From: JAJPXC01 sp964520525
Lineage (GTDB): Bacteria; Bacteroidota; Bacteroidia; Bacteroidales; Muribaculaceae
DNA length: 64,000 nt
Assembly (NCBI GenBank): GCA_964520525.1
Contig: CAZFNR010000006.1
Coordinates: forward strand, 17,035-81,034
Reading direction: 5' to 3'
The stretch's first letter is position 1. Every line of letters begins with the position of its first letter. Both the position numbers and the translations under genes were made by a program. The notes beneath the pieces are model-generated. The model did no database searches, was not told the origin of the DNA, and saw only the letters and a program-made list of their open reading frames with translations. This document shows, piece after piece, positions 43,044 through 51,733 of the stretch.

Positions 43044-43670
43044 ATGTCAGACAAGATTAATTATAAGAGCGTATTTTTCAACCCGTTCTCTAAAGACAAC
43101 CCCGTCGTGGTGCAGATACTCGGTATCTGCTCATGCTTGGCCGTCACCGCAAAGCTCGAGCCGGCTCTGGTTATGGGTATGTCGGTGATTGCTGTACTCG
43201 CTTTCTCCAACGTTATTATCTCACTGATACGCAACACTATCCCGACCAATATCCGTATCATCGTTCAGCTCGTGGTTGTAGCGGGTTTGGTCGTTATAGT
43301 GGACCAGTTGCTGAAGGCTTACGCCTATGAAGTGTCGAAACAATTGTCGGTGTTCATCGGCCTTATCATCACAAACTGCATATTGATGGGGCGTCTTGAA
43401 GCGTTCGCGATGGGCAACAAGCCATGGCCGGCGTTTCTCGACGGAGTGGGCAACGGCATCGGCTATGCCATCATCTTGGTAATCGTCGGTTTTTTCCGCG
43501 AACTGTTTGGCAGCGGAACACTGATGGGTTTTCAAGTGATTCCACAATCATTCTATGATGCCGGTTATGTGAACAACGGCCTGATGATACTCCCCCCGAT
43601 GGCTCTGATTGTCGTGGCCTGTGTCATCTGGGTTCACCGCAGCCGTAACAAAGAGTTGCAGGAGGAGTGA
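43044..43670 (+). CDS. nqrD: Na+-translocating NADH:quinone reductase subunit D
   Basis: A 208-residue membrane subunit with six predicted helices. LGICSCLAVTAKLEPALVMG and ITNCILMGRLEAFAMGN are the hallmark segments; with NqrE it forms the inverted-repeat pair holding the intramembrane iron-sulfur centre, using cysteines in these segments. It follows nqrC after 2 nt. Confidence 0.95.
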   Translation: MSDKINYKSVFFNPFSKDNPVVVQILGICSCLAVTAKLEPALVMGMSVIAVLAFSNVIISLIRNTIPTNIRIIVQLVVVAGLVVIVDQLLKAYAYEVSKQLSVFIGLIITNCILMGRLEAFAMGNKPWPAFLDGVGNGIGYAIILVIVGFFRELFGSGTLMGFQVIPQSFYDAGYVNNGLMILPPMALIVVACVIWVHRSRNKELQEE

Positions 43671-43713
43671 CCCCCCTGCCCCATTAATTCATGACCATTA
43701 GAAAAGGTAACAT

Positions 43714-44331
43714 ATGGAAAATCTAAATCTGTTCATACGGTCGATATTTATCGACAACATGATATTCGCTTACTTTTTGGGTATGTGCTCGTTCCTGGCG
43801 GTCTCAAAGAACGTGAAAACAGCACTTGGACTTGGAGTAGCGGTCACTTTCATGCTCGTCATTACGCTTCCGATTAACTACCTGCTACAGACGTATGTGC
43901 TAAGCGCGGGAGCGTTGAGCTGGATGGGAGCGGAATATTCAGATGTAGACCTGGGCTTTTTATCGCTGATAATGTTCATAGCTGTCATCGCGTCGATTAC
44001 GCAGCTCGTTGAGATGGCAGTCGAGAAGTTCAGCCCTGCACTTTACTCATCATTAGGAATCTTTCTTCCGCTTATCGCGGTGAACTGCGCCATTCTCGGC
44101 GGGTCGCTGTTCATGCAACAGCGCGACTTTGAGAGCGTGTGGACGGCAATGTGCGCCGGCGGAGGCTGGGGCTTAGGCTGGCTCCTGGCAATCGTGGCCA
44201 TCGCAGCAATACGCGAGCGAGTGACAAGCTACTCAAAAGTTCCCAAGCCGCTGCGAGGCATCGGCATAACGTTTATCATCACCGCTCTTATGGGACTGGC
44301 GTTCATGAGCTTCCTCGGCATTAAAATATAA
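43714..44331 (+). CDS. nqrE: Na+-translocating NADH:quinone reductase subunit E
   Basis: A 205-residue membrane subunit homologous to NqrD in opposite topology. It has six helices, with conserved FAYFLGMCSFLAVSKNVKTA and IAVNCAILGGSLFMQQR, each carrying one of the cysteines that ligate the membrane iron-sulfur centre. It follows nqrD by 43 nt. Confidence 0.95.
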   Translation: MENLNLFIRSIFIDNMIFAYFLGMCSFLAVSKNVKTALGLGVAVTFMLVITLPINYLLQTYVLSAGALSWMGAEYSDVDLGFLSLIMFIAVIASITQLVEMAVEKFSPALYSSLGIFLPLIAVNCAILGGSLFMQQRDFESVWTAMCAGGGWGLGWLLAIVAIAAIRERVTSYSKVPKPLRGIGITFIITALMGLAFMSFLGIKI

Positions 44332-44360
44332 GACAATCCCCTCTAATCAATTAGTAGAGC

Positions 44361-45662
44361 ATGACAACAACAATATTACTACAATCGTCGGCGATGGGTC
44401 CGACAATACTGGCAGGAGTGGGATTTTTCCTTGCGATAACCCTCCTGTTGGTGGCCGTGCTGCTGATAGCCAAACGTTTTCTGGTTCACTCCGGAAAGGT
44501 TAAGATAACGCTCAACGACAGCAAAGAGATATTGGCCGACTCAGGCAAAAGCCTTTTGTCGACATTTGCAGACCAAAACATATTCCTTCCGTCGGCTTGC
44601 GGCGGCAAGGGTAGCTGCGCACAATGCCGATGCCAAGTGTTTGAGGGCGGGGGCGACATCCTCCCCACCGAGACCGTTCACTTCTCACGCAAAGAAATCA
44701 AAGACCACTGGCGATTAGGCTGTCAGGTTAAAGTGAAGGAGGATATGAAAGTCGGCGTTCCGGAATCAATCCTCGACATCAAGGAGTGGGAGTGTGAGGT
44801 CATATCAAACAAAAATGTGGCCACGTTCATCAAAGAGTTTATCGTGGCACTGCCGCCTGGTGAGCATATGAATTTCATACCCGGCTCTTATGCGCAAATC
44901 AAAATTCCACCCTATGAGATGGACTACGACAAGGATATCGACAAGTCGTTGATAGGGGCGGAGTATCTTCCGGCATGGGAGAGATTCGGGCTTTTCACGC
45001 TAAAATGCAAGAATACGGAGACAACCGTACGCGCCTACTCGATGGCCAATTACCCGGCCGAGGGCGACCGCATTATGCTGACGGTGCGCATAGCGACACC
45101 GCCGTTCAAACCGAAACCTCAGACCGGTTTCATGGATGTCATGCCGGGAATAGCATCAAGCTATATCTTCACGCTTAAGCCGGGCGACAAGGTGATGATG
45201 AGTGGTCCCTATGGAGACTTCCACCCCATCTTCGACTCGAAAAACGAAATGATGTGGATAGGCGGCGGCGCAGGTATGGCACCGCTGCGCGCCCAAATCA
45301 TGCACATGACAAAGACTCTCCACACTACCGACCGCGTCATGAACTACTTCTACGGTGCCCGCGCCCTCAACGAAGTGTTCTATCTCGACGACTTCTTGCG
45401 GCTTGAGAAGGAGTTCCCCAACTTCAAGTTCCACCTTGCCCTCGACCGCCCCGACCCGGCTGCCGATGCCGCCGGGGTGAAATACACCCCTGGATTTGTC
45501 CACCAAGTTATCTATGACACCTATCTAAAGAACCATCCCGCTCCTGAGGATATAGAGTACTATATGTGCGGTCCCGGCCCGATGAGCAATGCAGTCAACA
45601 AGATGCTTGACTCGCTCGGTGTTGACAAGGAGAATATCCACTATGACAACTTCGGCGGCTGA
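44361..45662 (+). CDS. nqrF: Na+-translocating NADH:quinone reductase subunit F
   Basis: The 433-residue NADH-oxidising subunit. An N-terminal helix (about 14-36) anchors it. A 2Fe-2S ferredoxin domain follows with cysteines in SACGGKGSCAQCRC and a later RLGC (about residues 70-115). The FAD-binding domain has RAYSMANYPAEGDR, and the NADH domain has GGGAGMAPLRAQI and YMCGPGPMSNAV. It completes the six-gene set in standard order. Confidence 0.96.
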   Translation: MTTTILLQSSAMGPTILAGVGFFLAITLLLVAVLLIAKRFLVHSGKVKITLNDSKEILADSGKSLLSTFADQNIFLPSACGGKGSCAQCRCQVFEGGGDILPTETVHFSRKEIKDHWRLGCQVKVKEDMKVGVPESILDIKEWECEVISNKNVATFIKEFIVALPPGEHMNFIPGSYAQIKIPPYEMDYDKDIDKSLIGAEYLPAWERFGLFTLKCKNTETTVRAYSMANYPAEGDRIMLTVRIATPPFKPKPQTGFMDVMPGIASSYIFTLKPGDKVMMSGPYGDFHPIFDSKNEMMWIGGGAGMAPLRAQIMHMTKTLHTTDRVMNYFYGARALNEVFYLDDFLRLEKEFPNFKFHLALDRPDPAADAAGVKYTPGFVHQVIYDTYLKNHPAPEDIEYYMCGPGPMSNAVNKMLDSLGVDKENIHYDNFGG

Positions 45663-45700
45663 CTCTGAACGCTCTAAAACAACAAATCATAAAGACTATT

Positions 45701-46141
45701 ATGGAGAAACTTCTTAAATGTCTGATACTGACAATAATGGCAGTCGTGGCATTGCCATCGTGCAACAAAGACAGCGATGATGAGCCTAACGACGTCATCA
45801 GCAAGGAGCAATTGGCAGGGACATGGGAAGCCAAGCAGGTTTTGGTCAATGGGCAATGGATTGACACATCGTCTGACAGTTCATTGGCCTTCACGGCTAC
45901 GTTCTATGCCGACGGGCGTTACCATGGCTCCGGGTCGGTGGCTGAAGGTTGGGGGAACTATGTCATCAAGGGCGATCAAGTGAACGTATTGTATGAAGGT
46001 GCAGTTTCGCTCACTTATAAGGTACAGTCATTCAATGGCAACAACGCTCAGGTGACCATAACCAGGGGCGCATCGGTGACCACAGTCGTTATCACCAAGA
46101 CGAGCGGCTCGACAATAGTCCCCGGCGAGCCTGAGGCATAG
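45701..46141 (+). CDS. Lipocalin-like lipoprotein
   Basis: A 146-residue predicted lipoprotein: MEKLLKCLILTIMAVVALPS then Cys21 is a lipobox. The body (about 38-135) is all-beta, with LAGTWEAKQVLVNGQWID near the start and repeated short strands, matching the lipocalin-like fold common in Bacteroidales lipoproteins. It lies 38 nt after nqrF and before a terminator, so it may be transcribed with the nqr operon, but no functional link to NQR is known to me. Confidence 0.7.
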   Translation: MEKLLKCLILTIMAVVALPSCNKDSDDEPNDVISKEQLAGTWEAKQVLVNGQWIDTSSDSSLAFTATFYADGRYHGSGSVAEGWGNYVIKGDQVNVLYEGAVSLTYKVQSFNGNNAQVTITRGASVTTVVITKTSGSTIVPGEPEA

Positions 46142-46165
46142 GCAACGACGGTAAAATAAGCACAG

Positions 46166-46223
46166 CAATCCCGGAGGCTCAGGCGGTTTTACACGCTTCG
46201 CTTCCGGGATTGTCTTGTTTTTT
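46166..46223 (+). terminator. Terminator after the nqr operon and lipoprotein
   Basis: CAATCCCGGA (46166-46175) pairs with TCCGGGATTG (46203-46212), followed by TCTTGTTTTTT. Confidence 0.85.
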
Positions 46224-46234
46224 CAAAAGATGGG

Positions 46235-47116
46235 TCAGATGCGGTCGAGCACGGTTGCAATAAGGTCATGCATCGCCGTCTTGTAGTTAGGCGTTACATC
46301 GTGTCGCATACGATTGGCTATGATGGAGCAGACAGTCATGGCCCGATGGCCAAGCAGACGGCTCAATCCCTGCAATGGGGCTGACTCCATCTCATAGTTG
46401 GTAATGCGGCGGCCTCGATGGAGGAATGTCTCGATGCGGCTGTTAAGGTCGGGATTGGCCAACGGGATACGCAACTCGCGCCCTTGGGGTCCGTAGAATC
46501 CGACGGCCGATATGGTATTGCCGCGAACCATGTCGCTGCCGCCAATCTGTTTGACAAGGTTCTCATCGGCATTCACGACATAGGGTTTGGCCCAAAGCGG
46601 ATTCCAGCCGGTGTGTTCACATAAAGCGTTTTCAAAATCGATGTCGGCCACTGAATCGCGCCCGGCATAGTAGTTCAACACACCGTCGAAACCGATGGCT
46701 TTCTCGGCTATGACGGGTGTACCGACAATCAGTTCGGGCTGCAGCGCGCCAGACGTGCCGATGCGCACCATCGATAGGGTGCGATGGGAGTCCTTTACCT
46801 CACGGGTAGCGAAATCAATGTTGGCGAGAGCGTCAAGCTCATTGATGACGATGTCGATGTTGTCCGGGCCGATTCCGTGACTGAGACACATTATCGGTTT
46901 CCCTTTATAGGTGCCGCCGATGGTATGGAACTCGCGCGACTGCACCTCAAAATCGCGTGTATCGAAAAATGAAGCGACCATATCCACTCGTCCAGGGTCG
47001 CCGACGAGGATAATGCGGTCGGTCAATTGTTCGGGAAGCAAATGCAGATGGAATATCGAGCCGTCGGAGTTGATTATCATCTCGGAGGGGGCTATCACTT
47101 TTTTAGTCTTAGTCAT
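46235..47116 (-). CDS. Nucleoside phosphorylase (uridine phosphorylase-like)
   Basis: A 293-residue PNP/UDP-family phosphorylase that splits a nucleoside with phosphate into base and ribose 1-phosphate. The phosphate-binding GDPGRVDMVASFF, the HGIGPDNIDIVINELDALAN segment, the substrate loop MVRIGTSGALQPEL and the ribose-contact NYEMESAPLQGLSRLLGHRA are all present. The last is close to uridine phosphorylase, so a pyrimidine nucleoside is most likely, though not certain. It lies 74 nt after dprA on the same strand. Confidence 0.87.
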   Translation of the reverse strand: MTKTKKVIAPSEMIINSDGSIFHLHLLPEQLTDRIILVGDPGRVDMVASFFDTRDFEVQSREFHTIGGTYKGKPIMCLSHGIGPDNIDIVINELDALANIDFATREVKDSHRTLSMVRIGTSGALQPELIVGTPVIAEKAIGFDGVLNYYAGRDSVADIDFENALCEHTGWNPLWAKPYVVNADENLVKQIGGSDMVRGNTISAVGFYGPQGRELRIPLANPDLNSRIETFLHRGRRITNYEMESAPLQGLSRLLGHRAMTVCSIIANRMRHDVTPNYKTAMHDLIATVLDRI

Positions 47117-47190
47117 AGTGAGATAGTTTTAATGGTATTAATAATTATTAAACAAAAAGAGTTGACGGATAGTTGCAGCCGCTGGAGCGG

Positions 47191-48300
47191 TCAGGCCAAA
47201 CGATACCTGCCACCCGGAAGGTTGATAACGAGTCCGTTAAATTCCATATCGACTAGCAATGTCATCAACTTAGCGATGGGGCGGTCAAGGTCGACCGACA
47301 TACGATTGATAACCGCATCGTCATGGAGCGTGAGGTAATCGACGACGGCTTTTTGCTCGGGAGAGAGGTCGAGAGGTAAATCAAGCTGAGTTCCCTCAGA
47401 TTCCCGACGCGGCCATCCCATGGCATCAACCAAATCTGCGGCGGAAGTAATCATTGCCGCAGTGTTGCTGATGATGAGCCGGTTACATCCCTCACTATAT
47501 GTATCGCCAGTGCGCCCGGGGACAGCAAAGACGTCGCGGTCATAGCCGGAAGCTATACGAGCCGTGACGAGCGCCCCACCCTTCTGCGCCGACTCGACCA
47601 CTACAAGTGCGTCGCAAAGCCCGGCGACAATACGGTTGCGGGCAAGGAAATTCCCTTTGTGAAGAGGTGAGTCAGAGCGGTACTCGGTAATCAGCATACC
47701 GCCATTGCGTGTCATATCGACAGCGACGTTGCGATGAACGGCAGGATAAATCGTAGTAAGTCCATGCGCCAAAACCCCGACAGTCGGGACACCGCAAGCG
47801 AGAGCCTCACGATGCGCCGCCACATCAATCCCGTAGGCCAGTCCACTGACGATAACGAGGTCACCGACCTGCGCTTTAAGCTCGCTAACGAAATCGCGGA
47901 TGAACGACAGTCCATAGGGAGTGGCATGGCGGGTGCCAACGATACTTACGATGCGGCTGTCGTTTAGGTCGGTGTCGCCCATGGCATAGAGCATCACCGG
48001 AGCGTCATCGCAACCGTCGAGCCTTGTGGGATAGTCGCTGTCGGTGAAGTAGAGCGGTCTGACATTGCCTGTTGCAAGGAAACCTGACTCACGCTCACCC
48101 AATGCCAAGGCATCGCTGCGAAGCGCATGGTCAAACAGACGGCTCTTGCAGCCCATAACGGCTGACAACTGCCGTTCACTCATGTCGAAGAAACGCCGCT
48201 CGTCACCTACCCGCGCAAGGATTTCACGCGCGAGCGCAACAGTCATGCCCTTCAGAGAGGAAAAGGCTATGCGGAATTTCAAGGTTTCGCTGTCGGCCAT
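47191..48300 (-). CDS. dprA: DNA-processing protein DprA
   Basis: A 369-residue protein that loads RecA onto incoming single-stranded DNA in natural transformation. An N-terminal helical domain is followed by the Rossmann-like core: IVGTRHATPYG, VSGLAYGIDVAAHREAL, and RNRIVAGLCDALVVVESAQK with GGALVTA. A C-terminal winged-helix (DML1-like, about 310-369) ends it. Full length. Presence of dprA alone does not show that the organism is transformable. Confidence 0.95.
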   Translation of the reverse strand: MADSETLKFRIAFSSLKGMTVALAREILARVGDERRFFDMSERQLSAVMGCKSRLFDHALRSDALALGERESGFLATGNVRPLYFTDSDYPTRLDGCDDAPVMLYAMGDTDLNDSRIVSIVGTRHATPYGLSFIRDFVSELKAQVGDLVIVSGLAYGIDVAAHREALACGVPTVGVLAHGLTTIYPAVHRNVAVDMTRNGGMLITEYRSDSPLHKGNFLARNRIVAGLCDALVVVESAQKGGALVTARIASGYDRDVFAVPGRTGDTYSEGCNRLIISNTAAMITSAADLVDAMGWPRRESEGTQLDLPLDLSPEQKAVVDYLTLHDDAVINRMSVDLDRPIAKLMTLLVDMEFNGLVINLPGGRYRLA

Positions 48301-48323
48301 CGCTTGAGGATTTTAGGAAGGGT

Positions 48324-48731
48324 TCAATCAAGATAATCACGAAATGTCTCGGCGAGGACTTCACCTCGACTTGGACGTCCGTTTACAACTGAAACAACCG
48401 TCACTGTTGCGGTGACGATGTGAAGTCCTTCGGGAGTGAAAATGTCTTGATGGAATATGAATCGGGGGCCTTTACGCTCAAGCCACAGCTTGCTAACCAT
48501 AGACTCGCCCATGTGTAGCGAATTGATGTACTCTATCTCAACTTTTCTCACGACCGGCATCAGACCCATCTCGTTCATACGCCGCCATGTCAGTCCGACG
48601 TATTCGCAGAACTCATGGCGTGTGTGTTCGAGGTAGTGCAGATAGTTTGCATTATTGACAATCCCTTGTCCGTCAACCTCATAATCACGGACTTTCATTG
48701 GAAATTCAAAGATGTAGGAATGTTGGCTCAT
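48324..48731 (-). CDS. Hotdog-fold acyl-CoA thioesterase (YbgC-like)
   Basis: A 135-residue 4HBT-family protein. The N-terminal block VRDYEVDGQGIVNNANYLHY with the following E-x-x-R is the YbgC-type active-site region, where the aspartate position (Asp in EVDGQG) and the N-Y-L-x-x-x-E pattern are conserved. It probably hydrolyses short or medium acyl-CoA or acyl-ACP thioesters in the cytoplasm. It precedes dprA by 23 nt. Confidence 0.87.
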   Translation of the reverse strand: MSQHSYIFEFPMKVRDYEVDGQGIVNNANYLHYLEHTRHEFCEYVGLTWRRMNEMGLMPVVRKVEIEYINSLHMGESMVSKLWLERKGPRFIFHQDIFTPEGLHIVTATVTVVSVVNGRPSRGEVLAETFRDYLD

Positions 48732-48793
48732 AACGTTGTCAATTCTTGAATTGTAAAATTAACAAATTTCTTAGAGCTAACCAACAAATAGCG

Positions 48794-49294
48794 CTAAAAA
48801 GCGGGGCGCCACTCCACCACAGCCCCCGGAAGCGACTTAGAGACATCGACAAGACGCTGGTTGGCCGAGCCGCGAAAGAGGAGGTCGGTGTCGCGCAACG
48901 ACTCGATATAGGGGCCGTCGACGAGGACATCGACACAGCGCAACAGCGGGGACAGCCGTTGATTGCCGGCGACCTGCTCGTAGGTGAACCCGGTGTAGCA
49001 CCAAACGGTCTTGCCCACCGACCTAACCTTATGCGCAAGCTCTATTACAGCATCAATCTGATAGAGCGGGTCGCCGCCCGACAGGGTGACATCAAAATCG
49101 TTTTCAATTATCCGCGCCATCAGATCGCCAACCGACACTGACTCCCCGCCGTCAAAATCCCATGATGATTGATTGTGACAACCGGGACATCGATGAGCGC
49201 ACCCCGCGAGATAGATGGAGGTGCGCAATCCGGGGCCGTCGACACTGGTACCGTCGATAATTTTCAATACTCTTAACGTGGTCTCAGACATCAC
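48794..49294 (-). CDS. nrdG: Anaerobic ribonucleotide reductase activating protein
   Basis: A 166-residue radical SAM activase that installs the glycyl radical on NrdD. The iron-sulfur cysteines are Cys32, Cys36 and Cys39 in YLAGCAHRCPGCHNQSSWDF (CxxxCxxC), with DGPGLRTSIYLAG before them and a SAM-contact SGGDPLYQ. The start codon overlaps the nrdD stop by 4 nt, giving tight coupling. Confidence 0.95.
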   Translation of the reverse strand: MMSETTLRVLKIIDGTSVDGPGLRTSIYLAGCAHRCPGCHNQSSWDFDGGESVSVGDLMARIIENDFDVTLSGGDPLYQIDAVIELAHKVRSVGKTVWCYTGFTYEQVAGNQRLSPLLRCVDVLVDGPYIESLRDTDLLFRGSANQRLVDVSKSLPGAVVEWRPAF

Positions 49295-51498
49295 TTATGA
49301 ACCACGCGGTCGTTAAGCTCGGCAAGTTTAGCACTGTTCCAACGGTCGGTTGTTCCGACAAGATATCCGGTGATGCGCTGCAGCTTGTCGATGACATGGC
49401 TACCGCATTTGGGGCAGACCTCCAAGACGTCGTCGGCGTTCTCATAGCCGCAGTCCATGCATCGATTGCGATTGTGGTTGACCGAGCAGTAGCCGATATT
49501 GTATTTGTCCATCAAATCCACAATGTCGGCGATAGCTTGCGGATTGTGGGTCGCATCGCCATCAATCTCGACATAGAATATGTGGCCCCCGCCTGTCAAT
49601 TCATGATAAGGAGCCTCGATTTTAGCTTTGTGGCGCGGCGAGCAATGATAGTAGACGGGAACATGGTTGGAGTTAGTGTAGTAGGCCTTATCTGTAACTC
49701 CTGGAATTATGCCGAACGTTTTACGGTCTTTTGCCGTAAACTTCCCTGACAACCCTTCGGCGGGCGTGGCGAGAACAGAGAAATTGTGGTTGTAACGGCC
49801 GGAAAACTCGTTCACACGGCTGCGCATATGGGAGACTATGCGGAGCCCAAGTTTCTGAGCTTCTTCACTTTCGCCATGATGTTTACCGGTCAAAGCAATC
49901 AGACACTCGGCAAGACCGATGAACCCTATGCCAAGAGTCCCTTGATTAATAACCGACTCGATGGTATCGTCGGGTTTAAGGGTCTCAGAACCATTCCAAA
50001 GACGCGACATCAGCAGCGGGAATTGCTTTGCTTTTGCGGTTTTTTGGAAATCAAACCTATCGCAAAGCTGACGGGCGGTTATCTCAAGGATTTCGTCGAG
50101 TTTGGTGAAGAAGCGGGCGATGCGTTCGTCACTGTCCTTTATAGACATACATTCGATGGCGATGCGCACGATGTTGATTGTCGAGAAGCTGAGATTGCCG
50201 CGTCCGATTGACGTTTTATCGCCAAAACGGTTTTCAAACACTCGGGTGCGGCAACCCATTGTGGCTACCTCGTAGTTATAGCGCAAGGGATCGTCGGCTT
50301 TCCACTTCTCATGGTAATTGTAAGTGGCGTCAAGATTGACAAAATTCGGGAAAAAGCGGCGGGCTGTAACCTTGCATGCGAGTTGGTAAAGGTCGTAATT
50401 ACGGTCGCCGGGGAGATAGCTGACGCCTCGTTTCTTTTTCCATATCTGTATAGGGAAAATCGCGGTTGCCCCATTGCCGACACCCTCATAGGTTGATGTG
50501 AGCAGTTCTCGGATGATGCAACGTCCTTCGGCTGATGTGTCAGTGCCATAGTTAATTGAGCTGAACACCACTTGGTTCCCGCCACGCGAGTGTATGGTGT
50601 TCATGTTGTGGATAAACGCCTCCATTGCCTGATGGACACGCCCGACAGTCTTGTTGACCGCGTGCTGCAATGCCCGTTCACGGTCTTTCAAGCCCTCAAG
50701 GGGGCGCTTGATGAAATCGTCTATTTCAACCTCGTAAAGGTCAGAATAGTCCTCACCGAAAAGAGCCTCAACATTCTTGACTTCCTCGACAAAAGAAGAG
50801 CGCACGAATGGAGCGAGATAGAAATCAAAGGCCGGAATAGCCTGGCCACCATGCATCTCGTTTTGAGCAGTTTCAAGCGATATGCAGCCTATGATGCTGG
50901 CTGTCTCAATGCGCTTGGCCGGACGCGACTCGCCATGACCGGCGTTAAACCCGTATTTTAATATTCGGTCAAGGGGATGTTGCACACAGGTGAGACTCTT
51001 TGTTGGATAGTAGTCTTTATCGTGAATGTGCAGGTAGCCGTTGCGCACAGCCTCGCGAGCCTCGGGCGAGAGGAGATAGTCGTCAACAAAAGGCTTGGTC
51101 GTCTCACTGGCGAATTTCATCATCATCCCTGCGGGAGAGTCGGTGTTCATGTTGGCGTTCTCGCGGGTGACATCATTGTTCTTCGCTTCGATTATCTCAA
51201 GGAACATATCGCGAGTTTTGGCGCGGCGAGCTATGTTGCGCTGATCACGGTAGGCGATGTAGCGTTTCGCTACCTCCTTGCGAGGGCTTTTCATCAGTTC
51301 AAGCTCAACCCTGTCCTGAATCTCCTCGACAGTCATTTTTTCCTTGCCGGTCATGCCGATGCGATCGGTAATTTTATGAATCAGAGCCTCGTCCTCACCC
51401 ATTTCGGTCTGAATCATCGCCTTGCGGATAGCCGCCTTGATTTTCTCCTCGTTATACCCGACGATACGACCGTCGCGCTTGACTACCACTTGTATCAT
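49291..51498 (-). CDS. nrdD: Anaerobic (class III) ribonucleoside-triphosphate reductase
   Basis: The 735-residue oxygen-sensitive enzyme that makes deoxynucleotides from ribonucleoside triphosphates. An ATP-cone allosteric domain (VVKRDGRIVGYNEEKIKAAI) occupies the N-terminus, followed by the catalytic barrel. The C-terminus has four zinc cysteines (CMDCGYENADDVLEVCPKC) and the glycyl radical loop in RITGYLVGTTDRWN. All key elements are present. It is the first gene of nrdDG, behind a consensus promoter. Confidence 0.97.
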   Translation of the reverse strand: MIQVVVKRDGRIVGYNEEKIKAAIRKAMIQTEMGEDEALIHKITDRIGMTGKEKMTVEEIQDRVELELMKSPRKEVAKRYIAYRDQRNIARRAKTRDMFLEIIEAKNNDVTRENANMNTDSPAGMMMKFASETTKPFVDDYLLSPEAREAVRNGYLHIHDKDYYPTKSLTCVQHPLDRILKYGFNAGHGESRPAKRIETASIIGCISLETAQNEMHGGQAIPAFDFYLAPFVRSSFVEEVKNVEALFGEDYSDLYEVEIDDFIKRPLEGLKDRERALQHAVNKTVGRVHQAMEAFIHNMNTIHSRGGNQVVFSSINYGTDTSAEGRCIIRELLTSTYEGVGNGATAIFPIQIWKKKRGVSYLPGDRNYDLYQLACKVTARRFFPNFVNLDATYNYHEKWKADDPLRYNYEVATMGCRTRVFENRFGDKTSIGRGNLSFSTINIVRIAIECMSIKDSDERIARFFTKLDEILEITARQLCDRFDFQKTAKAKQFPLLMSRLWNGSETLKPDDTIESVINQGTLGIGFIGLAECLIALTGKHHGESEEAQKLGLRIVSHMRSRVNEFSGRYNHNFSVLATPAEGLSGKFTAKDRKTFGIIPGVTDKAYYTNSNHVPVYYHCSPRHKAKIEAPYHELTGGGHIFYVEIDGDATHNPQAIADIVDLMDKYNIGYCSVNHNRNRCMDCGYENADDVLEVCPKCGSHVIDKLQRITGYLVGTTDRWNSAKLAELNDRVVHK

Positions 51499-51565
51499 GT
51501 TTTGTGATTTTGTTATTCCGGTTAGATAAATTTAAGTTAGCTGAGAACTCACAATTTGGGCTTCG

Positions 51566-51596
51566 CAAAGCTAATAAGATTTACCGAAACGGCAAA
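51566..51596 (-). promoter_or_regulatory. Consensus promoter of nrdDG
   Basis: On the minus strand TTTG (51593-51596), a 19-nt spacer, then TAGCTTTG (51566-51573). Predicted leader about 60 nt. I looked for an NrdR-like box and saw none. Confidence 0.75.
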
Positions 51597-51733
51597 CTAA
51601 TCACATCGAAAATTTATATTAAATTTTAATTTTGGGAAACTTCGCCCAGACCCTAACACACCTAAACACATAGCATTCAGCGAAATAGCAATTAGTTTTG
51701 GACAACTTCGCTACACACCCCAATCATCACAAT